This document shows positions 6,749-14,850 of a DNA stretch of 39,839 nucleotides, piece after piece. Source of the DNA: an uncultured Collinsella sp. (GTDB taxonomy: Bacteria; Actinomycetota; Coriobacteriia; Coriobacteriales; Coriobacteriaceae). The notes beneath the pieces were generated by a model. That model made no database searches, had not been told where the DNA came from, and saw only the letters and a list, made by a program, of their open reading frames with translations. Both the position numbers and the translations under genes were made by a program. How positions within the stretch are numbered: the stretch's first letter is position 1; each line of letters begins with the position of its first letter. The DNA lies in contig CALDWI010000052.1 of NCBI GenBank assembly GCA_937923795.1, positions 1 through 39,839 on the forward strand, in the 5' to 3' direction.

Positions 6749-8602
6749 ATGCCGCTTTTCTCGCAACATACCGCCCGGTTCTCGCCGGACGTTCCTTTGG
6801 AGGGCACCAGCTCTCGCGAGCTGCTCAAGCGGTACCAGCCGCTCGAGACACTTGCGACCGGCGGTTTTGGCTCCATCGAGATCTGCCGCGACACGCACCT
6901 GCGCCGCCGCGTCGCCATTAAACGCATCCCCCTTATCAACGGTGCCGGCATGCCCGCTAGCGACATCATGGATGTCCTGCGCGAGGCGCACACTGCCGCC
7001 ATGCTTCAACATCCCAACATCGTGCAGGTCATCGACTTTACGCACGACACAGCCTATGCCTACCTGGTTATGGAATATGTCGATGGCATGTCGCTGGCCG
7101 AGTTTTTGCACCGCGCGGACGGCCACTCACTTACCTTTGACGAGGCCGCGGCCATTGCCGATGCCCTGGGCCAGGCGCTCACCTTCGCCCACAGTAATGG
7201 CGTACTCCACCTGGACATTAAGCCCGCCAACGTGCTCATCGACCACTCGGGCAATGTAAAGCTCACCGACTTTGGCATGGCACGACTGTCGTCTGCCGGT
7301 GGCTTTGGCGGCTCACGCGGCGGCACCATCGGCTACATGCCGCCCGAGCAGCTCGATATCGAGACCGGCACGGTCGACGAGCGCGCCGATGTCTTTGCCC
7401 TCGCTTGTGTGATCTACGAGGGCCTGTGCGGCAGCGCTCCCTTTATGGCGGCCACGCCCGCCGACTCGCTCGGCCGCATCATCGGCGGCGCCACCTATCC
7501 CAGCGAGCTGATACCACACTTTCCCCCGGGAGCCGAGGCCGCGCTCATGAGCGCGCTCTCCCCCATGCCGCAGGACCGCCCCAACAGCATCGAGGCATTT
7601 TGCGACCAGCTCCTTGCCGGTCTGGGCAGCGTGCGCGAAGGCCGTCGCAGCCTGGAGCAAATGGTTGGCGAACTTTCGGATGACGAACAGGAGCTCGACG
7701 ATATCGAGCCGTCGCACTACGAGGACGACGCCATCGAGGTCGACCCCGCACTCGGCTGGGCGGGCACGCGCTGGAGCCATACGCGCGACTACACCATGCG
7801 CACTATCTCGGCGCTAACGTGCGGCACCTTTAGCTTTTTGCTGATGCAAACGGCCGGGGTCGCGACGCTTCCCGGCCTGGCCATTGCGGCCATCGCGATC
7901 GGAGCGGCGGCTGGCCTGGCCCCCCAGATTGGCTCGGCCATCTCGGCTGTGGGCTTTTTGGTGCTCATGGCCAACGCCACCATGCAGGCACAGGGCATCC
8001 TGTCGATGCTGCCCGTCGCGGTGATCTTTGCCGCTGCCATGTCCGGTTGGTGGATCGCCTGGGGTCGCACCGAGACTGCCGCGAGCGCCACGCTCACCTG
8101 TGCACTCGCGCTTGGCTGTCTGACCGGCAATACCTTCCTGGCAGCTGGGGTCGCCGCCGGCGTCGCGTCATTTTGGCTCGGCCCGGCAAGCGCCGCCGCG
8201 GCAACGGGCATGGGCGCGCTTTTTGCCCGTCTGGCCACGGTCGCGCTTTCAGCCGGAGGCGTGCTGGGGCTCGGTAACGTTGCCGCAGCGCTGGGAGACC
8301 CGCTCCTTTGGGCTGCCTTTGTGCTGGTCGCGGCAACTGCCGCGGCGTCATCTGCGCTGCTCAATGTCCATGCCAAGCATGCCAATCAGGGCTCAAACCT
8401 TGCCGCAATCGCCGCCATCGCTGTCACCGGCATCGGCTGCGCAGCGGCGTCCTGTCTTGCACACCATATGGAAATTGCCAGCCTTGCAGCCGCGGTCATC
8501 GCCAAGGCGGCGGTTGCGGGAATCCTATCCTCTATAATCGTTGGGATATGCCTATATTTGCTCGGATACCAAAGAACCTATACGGAGAGTGATCTTTCGT
8601 GA
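6749..8602 (+). CDS. Multi-pass membrane Ser/Thr protein kinase
   Basis: The product is 617 residues. The N-terminal kinase domain (about 29-290) shows a glycine-rich loop ATGGFGS (37-42), K58 in VAIKRI, the catalytic loop VLHLDIKPANVLI (D156, N161), DFG at 174-176 and GTIGYMPPEQ (193-201). The catalytic loop reads HLD rather than HRD, so this is a non-RD kinase. An acidic stretch around 310-335 leads into about 250 residues of hydrophobic segments (roughly eight to ten helices) in place of the usual single helix and external sensor. GAGGG six bases before ATG 6749 makes it preferable to the upstream in-frame TTG at 6743. Its stop overlaps the GTG start of the FhaA-like gene. It occupies the place of pknA in other actinobacterial clusters. 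Confidence 0.9.
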   Translation: MPLFSQHTARFSPDVPLEGTSSRELLKRYQPLETLATGGFGSIEICRDTHLRRRVAIKRIPLINGAGMPASDIMDVLREAHTAAMLQHPNIVQVIDFTHDTAYAYLVMEYVDGMSLAEFLHRADGHSLTFDEAAAIADALGQALTFAHSNGVLHLDIKPANVLIDHSGNVKLTDFGMARLSSAGGFGGSRGGTIGYMPPEQLDIETGTVDERADVFALACVIYEGLCGSAPFMAATPADSLGRIIGGATYPSELIPHFPPGAEAALMSALSPMPQDRPNSIEAFCDQLLAGLGSVREGRRSLEQMVGELSDDEQELDDIEPSHYEDDAIEVDPALGWAGTRWSHTRDYTMRTISALTCGTFSFLLMQTAGVATLPGLAIAAIAIGAAAGLAPQIGSAISAVGFLVLMANATMQAQGILSMLPVAVIFAAAMSGWWIAWGRTETAASATLTCALALGCLTGNTFLAAGVAAGVASFWLGPASAAAATGMGALFARLATVALSAGGVLGLGNVAAALGDPLLWAAFVLVAATAAASSALLNVHAKHANQGSNLAAIAAIAVTGIGCAAASCLAHHMEIASLAAAVIAKAAVAGILSSIIVGICLYLLGYQRTYTESDLS

Positions 8603-9612
8603 ACTTCCTGAACATCTTCGAGGACCACGTGGCCGGCATCTTCGGTGCCACCCGTGCCCCGTTCTCCTTTAAGAAGCTTGCCAAGCAGGCCGCTCGCGAC
8701 ATGGAGGATCAGACTCTGGTGATTAACGGCGTCAACACGGCGCCGGCACTCTATACCATCCTTATCGCCGCCGACGACGATCCCATGCTCGCCCCGTTCT
8801 ACCCCGAGCTTTCGCGCGAGGTCCGCGAGTTCGTGAAGGCGCAGGCCGAAAAGCGCCGCTATGTCTTTGTCGGCGAGCCCCTCGTGCGCTTTATGATCGA
8901 TCCGCAGCTGCGCGCCGGCAAGTTCTCGGTCTTTGCCGAGAACGTCGATGCCCCCACGCTCGGCCGCCTGTACGAAGAAGAGCGCGCCTATCAGAACGGC
9001 CTGGGCCAGAACAACTCCGCGGCAAGCCGTGCCGCCAGCGCCCCGCGCGCCGGCCAGCAGCAGTTTGCCGCCCCGCAGCAGCAGCGCCCCGCCGCCATGC
9101 CCCAGCAGCAGCCGACGCCTCGCGCCGCCGCTCCCGACCCGCTTGCCGTGGCAGACCCCTTCGCGCCTAGCGTCCCCGACCCCGCCGCAGCACCCATCCC
9201 GGTGCCGCAGACCGTCTCGCGCGACGCGCTTGCCGGCATGGGCGGAGCCGCCGCGACCGGTGCCGCCGTGGGCCTAGGCGCCGCAGCCGGCATCGCCTCC
9301 AACATGGCGAGCACTCGCGCCCCGCAGCGCCCGCTCGCCCAGCTCGTCGACGTCGTGAGCGGCGAGAGCCATAGCATCACCTCCGCACAGGTGACTATCG
9401 GTCGCGAGCGCTCGGTTTCCGACATTGCCCTGCGCGACCCCAACGTGTCGCGTCGCCACGCCCAGCTCACCTTTACGGGCTCGGATTGGTCGATCGAGGA
9501 CCTCAATTCCACCAACGGCACGCTCGTCAACAACCGCCGCATTACGCGCTGCCCGCTGCGCAACGGCGATCTGCTGACGTTTGGCCTGAGCACCTTTGAA
9601 TTTAGGGGATAG
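8599..9612 (+). CDS. FhaA-like protein (DUF3662 plus FHA domain)
   Basis: FHA domains bind phosphothreonine and link kinases to their targets. The 337-residue product has an N-terminal DUF3662-type domain (about 1-115, starting MNFLNIFEDHVAGIFG), a Gln/Ala/Pro-rich linker, a Gly/Ala stretch near 214-235, and a C-terminal FHA domain (about 250-337). The FHA core residues are all present: IGRE, SRRHAQL and NSTNGTLVNN. In mycobacteria the equivalent protein sits in the pstP-rodA-pbpA-pknA-pknB cluster and regulates peptidoglycan synthesis. The start codon is GTG, overlapping the kinase stop by four bases (GTGA), with GGAGAG upstream. Confidence 0.93.
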   Translation: MNFLNIFEDHVAGIFGATRAPFSFKKLAKQAARDMEDQTLVINGVNTAPALYTILIAADDDPMLAPFYPELSREVREFVKAQAEKRRYVFVGEPLVRFMIDPQLRAGKFSVFAENVDAPTLGRLYEEERAYQNGLGQNNSAASRAASAPRAGQQQFAAPQQQRPAAMPQQQPTPRAAAPDPLAVADPFAPSVPDPAAAPIPVPQTVSRDALAGMGGAAATGAAVGLGAAAGIASNMASTRAPQRPLAQLVDVVSGESHSITSAQVTIGRERSVSDIALRDPNVSRRHAQLTFTGSDWSIEDLNSTNGTLVNNRRITRCPLRNGDLLTFGLSTFEFRG

Positions 9613-9618
9613 TCGCTT

Positions 9619-10035
9619 ATGAACATCGATATCGTCCTTTTTGCAGGCCGCATCGTCCTGGTCGCCCTGCTCTATATCTTCCTGTTCGCCGTCATGAAGA
9701 CCGGCGTGGGACTTGTGCGCGGACAGCGCCGCGACTCGGCCATTTGGACGATCGATGTGGACAAGGGTCCGCGCGGCATCCGCGGCATCCACGTAGACAT
9801 GCTCGGCCCCGTCATCGTCGGCCGCTCGCCGTCTTCGGACATCTGCATCAACGAGCCGTTTGTCTCGGCCTCGCATGCGCGCTTTTCGCTGCAGGGCCCG
9901 GCGCTCATCATCGAGGACCTCAACTCGCTTAACGGCACGCTCGTCAACGGCCGCCAGCTCGTGGAGCCCGCAACGCTGCGTGAGGGCGACGAAGTCCAGA
10001 TTGGCGACGTGGTCATGAAGGTGAACCGTCGATGA
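9619..10035 (+). CDS. FhaB-like membrane-anchored FHA domain protein
   Basis: The 138-residue product has one N-terminal membrane helix (about 6-27) and a cytoplasmic FHA domain (about 48-138) with VGRSPSSDI, SASHARF and NSLNGTLVNGR, the residues that form the phosphothreonine pocket. It matches the FhaB/FipA type, which in mycobacteria ties the kinase and phosphatase pair to cell division. It begins six bases after the FhaA-like gene, and its stop overlaps the ATG of the phosphatase gene (ATGA), so the genes are translationally coupled. Confidence 0.93.
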   Translation: MNIDIVLFAGRIVLVALLYIFLFAVMKTGVGLVRGQRRDSAIWTIDVDKGPRGIRGIHVDMLGPVIVGRSPSSDICINEPFVSASHARFSLQGPALIIEDLNSLNGTLVNGRQLVEPATLREGDEVQIGDVVMKVNRR

Positions 10036-11831
10036 TCGACGAGGAGAACAAGTCCGCAACCATGACCGAGGCACCGGCTGCCGCCGTAGCTGCACCGGCC
10101 CACGCCGCTCCGGCGGACTCCACACCCGTGGAGCCCGAGGACACCGTGTTCTCCCTGCCTCTTTCGCATGTAACGCATGATATTTCGGATCTCGCCGATA
10201 ACGAGGACGAAGAGGATGCCGTAGCGGCGCCCATCGGCGCACATGCTGCGGAACAGCCCACAGCGCCCGAAGCAACCCCGGCGCCGGCTCACTTTGCAGA
10301 GCCCGTCGCCGCGGCAATCAACGAGAGCGCTGCGGTGTTTGCGGCACCCGAGCCCGCCGCGCCGGCGTTTCCCATAGCCCCGGCATCCGAGGTTACGCCC
10401 GCGTCTACGCCGGCGCCCGAGCCTATAGACGTCAGCCCGCAAGACGACGAGTCGACCGCCCGCGTGTCCGAGGAGCCCGGCTCCCCGGACACCGGCGATT
10501 CTGAATCAAACGCCGTGACCGACACCGTCTCTCCCGGTGACACCGCCGAAATCGACGTTGCCGCCGTTGAGGCCAAGCTCAAAGACCCCGGGTCGACCAT
10601 GAGCTTTGAGCCCCTGACCGAGGAACGCATCGAGACCGACTCGACCTATGATGCCGGCACCACCACGCAACTCATGTGGGGCGCCCGCTCCGACGTTGGC
10701 TGCGTGCGCCCGCACAACGAGGATTCCTACCTGGTGCAGTCGCCGCTCTTTTGCGTATGCGACGGCATGGGCGGTCACGCCGCCGGCGAGGTGGCCTCCT
10801 CTATCGCTGTCGAGACCATCGCCAAGACAGCTCCTCAGTCTGCCGACGCCGCACGCCTGGCGGCAGCCGTCGAGGCCGCCAACGCCGCCGTAATCGAGGC
10901 TGCCTTGAATGGCCTGGGCAAGCCCGGCATGGGCTGCACAGCCACTTGCGCCTATATCGAAAACGACACGCTCGCCATCGCCCACGTGGGCGACTCGCGC
11001 GCCTACCTGCTCCACGAGGGCACGCTCATCCGCGTGACCCGCGACCACTCCTACGTGGAGGAACTCGTGGACGCCGGCGAGATCACGGCAGATGAGGCTC
11101 GCGTCCACCCCAACCGTTCGGTCATCACCCGTGCGCTGGGCTCGGACCCCGCCATGTATGCCGACCACTTCACTCTGCATATCGAGGAAGGCGACCGCCT
11201 GATCCTGTGCTCCGACGGCCTTTCGAGCATGATTCCCGATAGCGATATCGAGAACATCGCCACGCAGTCCTCAACCGCGCAAATCTGCGTCGACAACCTA
11301 GTGGACGCGGCGCTTGCCGCCGGCGGCCACGACAACGTGACCGTAGTAGTCGTTGACCTGGTTGACGATGGCGTCATGCGCGAGGCGCAACGCGTGCGTC
11401 GCCGCAACGTTACTATCGCCGCCATCCTGGCCCTCGTCTTTGTGCTGGCAGCTGGCATCTGGGCCTACACGGGTGTCACCGGCTCGTACTACCTGGGTAC
11501 CTACCAGGGCAATGTCGCCGTCTGGCGCGGCCTGCCCGGCAAGCCACTCGGACTCAAGCTCCACTGGCTCGAAAGCGAAACCAGCATCAAGCTATCCGAC
11601 CTGCCCGAAGACACGCAAAACCGCCTCAAGGCGGGTATTCCGCAAACAAGTGTCGACGATGCGCAGGACACGATATCCAAGTACCGCCACCAGATCGACG
11701 AGGAGCAGACCCGCCAGGTGATCGACGCGCAAACGATTCGCGACAACACCAATCAGGGATCGACCTCCGAATCAGATTCCGAGAAAACCGCCGAACAGTC
11801 CGCCGAGGCCGAAGCCTCCGATAAGAATTAG
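10032..11831 (+). CDS. PP2C-family Ser/Thr phosphatase with long N-terminal extension (PstP-like)
   Basis: The 599-residue product has the PP2C metal-binding motifs HNED (near 229), DGMGGH (from about 243), VGDSRAYL and GGHDNVTVVVVD in a domain at about 215-450. One membrane helix follows at 457-479, then a 120-residue outer region. This matches PstP, the phosphatase that reverses PknA/PknB phosphorylation. The oddity is the first 210 residues, an Ala/Pro/Glu-rich, probably disordered extension; mycobacterial PstP starts directly with the catalytic domain. An in-frame ATG exists at codon 11, but no alternative start near the catalytic domain is obvious, and the ATGA overlap with the FhaB-like gene supports 10032. 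The extension has no predicted membrane segment. Confidence 0.92.
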   Translation: MIDEENKSATMTEAPAAAVAAPAHAAPADSTPVEPEDTVFSLPLSHVTHDISDLADNEDEEDAVAAPIGAHAAEQPTAPEATPAPAHFAEPVAAAINESAAVFAAPEPAAPAFPIAPASEVTPASTPAPEPIDVSPQDDESTARVSEEPGSPDTGDSESNAVTDTVSPGDTAEIDVAAVEAKLKDPGSTMSFEPLTEERIETDSTYDAGTTTQLMWGARSDVGCVRPHNEDSYLVQSPLFCVCDGMGGHAAGEVASSIAVETIAKTAPQSADAARLAAAVEAANAAVIEAALNGLGKPGMGCTATCAYIENDTLAIAHVGDSRAYLLHEGTLIRVTRDHSYVEELVDAGEITADEARVHPNRSVITRALGSDPAMYADHFTLHIEEGDRLILCSDGLSSMIPDSDIENIATQSSTAQICVDNLVDAALAAGGHDNVTVVVVDLVDDGVMREAQRVRRRNVTIAAILALVFVLAAGIWAYTGVTGSYYLGTYQGNVAVWRGLPGKPLGLKLHWLESETSIKLSDLPEDTQNRLKAGIPQTSVDDAQDTISKYRHQIDEEQTRQVIDAQTIRDNTNQGSTSESDSEKTAEQSAEAEASDKN

Positions 11832-11847
11832 AAAGGGAGTGCCGCTT

Positions 11848-14718
11848 ATGAGTCGCCGCAACACCGAGCTGCTCTTGCTCATCGCCTCGGCGTTCCCCGT
11901 CATCCTGCTGTATGCGATGTACGTCCTCACCGCGGGCGCTGCCATCTCCTTTGAGACGCTCGCCGTACCGATCGGCCTCTTTGCCGCCTTTGCCGCGGCC
12001 CACATCGCCGTGCGCATCTTGGCGCCCGGTGCCGACCCCGCCATCCTGCCCATCGTATTTATACTTTCGGGCATCGGCATCACGTTCGTGACGCGTCTCG
12101 CCCCCGCTCTCGCCATCTCACAGCTCATCATCCTGTTTGTCTCGGTGGCGCTCATGGTGGGAACGCTTGCACTAGTCAAAAACCTCGACGTGGTCATGCG
12201 CTACAAGTACACCTTTGGCATCATCGGCATCATTCTGCTGATGCTGCCTATCTTTATCGGCACCACGATCTCGGGCTCCAAGCTGTGGATTCGCATCGCG
12301 GGCTTTACCATCCAGCCCGGCGAGTTCGCCAAGGTCTTTATCGTCCTGTTCCTGGCCGGCTACCTGGCCGAGAACCGCGAGCTGCTCTCCATCTCCAACC
12401 GCAAGATTCTGGGCTTTAAGATCCCTCGCCTGCGACTGCTGCTGCCGCTGTTTGCCGTGTGGGGTGTGTGCCTGCTCGTCGTCGTCTTCGAACGCGACCT
12501 GGGTTCGGCCGTGCTGTTCTACACCATCTTCTTGCTGATGCTCTACGTTGCCACGGGGCGCTTTTCGTATGTCGTTATCGGCCTTGCGCTCTTAGCTGTT
12601 GGAGCCGTGGGCGCCTACAAGTTCCTATCGCACGTTCAGGTGCGTTTCCAGGTTTGGCTCGATCCGTTTAAGGACGCCCAGGGCCAGGGCTACCAGATCG
12701 TCCAGTCGCTCTTCTCGCTTGCCGATGGCGGTCTGGTCGGTGTTGGCATCGGCAACGGCATGGCCAACAACATCCCTGTCGTCGAGTCCGACTTTATCTT
12801 CTCGGCTATCGGCGAGGAGATGGGCCTTTTGGGCGGCGGCGCCGTGCTCATCCTGTTTATGCTCTTTGCCGTTCGCGGCCTCACCACGGCTGCCCGCGCT
12901 AAATCCGACCTCGCCGCCTTTAGTGCCACAGGCCTTACGGCCGCCATCAGCTTCCAGGCCTTCTTGATCGTTGGCGGCGTAACCCGCCTGATCCCGCTGA
13001 CCGGCGTCACCCTGCCCTTTATGAGCCAGGGCGGCTCCTCTCTGCTGGCGAGCTTTATCATCGTCGCGCTCCTGCTGCGCGCCGGTGACGAGGCGACCGG
13101 ACGCGAGGCCGAGCTTACCGGCACCGGCACCATGGCCGCCATCACCGATGATCAGGTCGCATCTGCCGCCGCCCCGACGGGCACGCGCTTTGCCACCTCG
13201 TCTTCGTATGCCCGCGGCAGCCACTCCGCCGGCTCGCGCATGCGCCGTCGCCTGCTCGACACGCCTGAATCCGGTGTGCTCGGCCGCGTTGCGCTCGCCA
13301 ACCGTCTAACCCGTGCGGTGCTCGCCTTTACGGCGCTGTTCGCCATCCTTATCGGCAACCTCACCTATGTCCAGGTCATCAAGGCCAAGGACTATCAGGA
13401 CATGCCGACCAACAACCACACCATCGCCCGCTCCAAGTACATCCAGCGCGGTTCCATCATCACGTCCGACGGCGTGACGCTGGCCGAGTCGCTGCAGCAG
13501 GAGGACGGCACCTACGTACGCTCCTACCCCAACGGTAACCTGGCAGCGCACGTGGTTGGCTATGTGAGCCAGCAGTATGGCACCACCGCCATCGAGAGCG
13601 TCATGAACGATACGCTCACCGGCTCTAAGGATTACTCCAGCTGGAACAACGCCATCGCGTCGCTCGCGGGCCAGACCCAGCCGGGCAACACCGCCAAGCT
13701 CACCATCGACTCGCGCATCCAGACGGCTGCCGAGCAGGCGCTCAAGGGCTTTAAGGGCGCTGTAGTGGTCATCGACCCGCGTACCGGCGCGGTGCTCGCA
13801 TGTGCCAGCTCGCCCACCTACGACAACACCAACATCGATGCCCTGCTGCAGACGGGCGGCGGCGAGGACGGCTCCATGTACAATCGCGCCATGGACGCGC
13901 TGTACACGCCGGGCTCAACGTTTAAGGTCGTTACGCTTTCCGCGGCACTCGAGACCGGTACCGCCAGCCTTACCAGCACCTACCAAGCGCCCGGCTCCAT
14001 GGACATCGGCAACGCACCGGTCACCAACTATGCCAACGAGAGCTACGGCACCATCAGCCTGCAGCAGGCCTTTGCCGTGTCCTCCAACGTCGTCTTTGGC
14101 CAGGTGGCAAACGAAGTTGGCGCAAACACGCTCGTGCAGTTTGCCAACGCCTTTGGCTACGGCCAAAAGCTCGGCCAGGACCTGACCTCCGCGGCCTCCA
14201 TCATGGCCGACCCGTCGCTCATGACCGAGTGGGAGACCGCCTGGGCCGGCGCCGGCCAGCCTGTCGGCATGGACCACACGCCCGGCCCGCAGACCACCGT
14301 CATGCAAAACGCCGTGATTGCCGCCGCCATCGCCAACAGTGGCGTGGTCATGGACCCGTACTTTGTAGCCCAGGTACTCGCCCCGGACGGAACCGTAGTC
14401 AAGACCACGCAGTCCCGCTCGCTGGGTCAGGCCGTCAGCTCCGCCACGGCCGACCAGGTCAAGCAGGCCATGCTTGCCGTCGTCCAGTCCGGCACCGGCA
14501 CCGATGCCCAGATCCCAGGCGTCAAGGTCGCCGGCAAGACCGGCTCGGCCGAGATTGGCGGCACCAACGTCAACTCGATGTTCGTTGGCTTTGCACCTTA
14601 CGATTCACCCACGGTCGCCATCTCGGTGGCCTTAGAGGATTACGACAAGCATGACGTCAAGGCCGCCAAGATCGCCGGCATCGTCCTGACCGCGGCGCTT
14701 GCCGCACAGGGAGCGTGA
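11848..14718 (+). CDS. FtsW/RodA glycosyltransferase fused to a class B penicillin-binding protein
   Basis: One uninterrupted frame of 956 residues holds two enzymes usually made separately. Residues about 1-415 are a multi-pass SEDS-family protein with FERDLGSAV, the SDFIFSAIGEEMG loop (D315 is the likely catalytic aspartate) and the closing LPFMSQGGSSLLA; SEDS proteins polymerise lipid II. After a linker of about 60 residues there is a membrane helix (about 485-505) and a class B PBP with RGSIITSDG, STFK (S690, K693), SSN (745-747) and KTGSAE (897-902), the transpeptidase triad. AAAGGGAG eight bases before ATG 11848 favours it over the in-frame GTG at 11839. In mycobacteria rodA and pbpA are adjacent genes at this place, so the fusion fixes a 1:1 ratio. 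Confidence 0.96.
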   Translation: MSRRNTELLLLIASAFPVILLYAMYVLTAGAAISFETLAVPIGLFAAFAAAHIAVRILAPGADPAILPIVFILSGIGITFVTRLAPALAISQLIILFVSVALMVGTLALVKNLDVVMRYKYTFGIIGIILLMLPIFIGTTISGSKLWIRIAGFTIQPGEFAKVFIVLFLAGYLAENRELLSISNRKILGFKIPRLRLLLPLFAVWGVCLLVVVFERDLGSAVLFYTIFLLMLYVATGRFSYVVIGLALLAVGAVGAYKFLSHVQVRFQVWLDPFKDAQGQGYQIVQSLFSLADGGLVGVGIGNGMANNIPVVESDFIFSAIGEEMGLLGGGAVLILFMLFAVRGLTTAARAKSDLAAFSATGLTAAISFQAFLIVGGVTRLIPLTGVTLPFMSQGGSSLLASFIIVALLLRAGDEATGREAELTGTGTMAAITDDQVASAAAPTGTRFATSSSYARGSHSAGSRMRRRLLDTPESGVLGRVALANRLTRAVLAFTALFAILIGNLTYVQVIKAKDYQDMPTNNHTIARSKYIQRGSIITSDGVTLAESLQQEDGTYVRSYPNGNLAAHVVGYVSQQYGTTAIESVMNDTLTGSKDYSSWNNAIASLAGQTQPGNTAKLTIDSRIQTAAEQALKGFKGAVVVIDPRTGAVLACASSPTYDNTNIDALLQTGGGEDGSMYNRAMDALYTPGSTFKVVTLSAALETGTASLTSTYQAPGSMDIGNAPVTNYANESYGTISLQQAFAVSSNVVFGQVANEVGANTLVQFANAFGYGQKLGQDLTSAASIMADPSLMTEWETAWAGAGQPVGMDHTPGPQTTVMQNAVIAAAIANSGVVMDPYFVAQVLAPDGTVVKTTQSRSLGQAVSSATADQVKQAMLAVVQSGTGTDAQIPGVKVAGKTGSAEIGGTNVNSMFVGFAPYDSPTVAISVALEDYDKHDVKAAKIAGIVLTAALAAQGA

Positions 14719-14850
14719 TGCCCATGATCGAATCGGACACCCGAGGCGCGCCGCGGCCGAAGAGTTAGCGGCAACGCGCCACACGGCCCCAGCGGCCACA
14801 TCATAGGTACTACACACATCGTTGAGCGAATAGTTATGTTAGGAGCAGGA

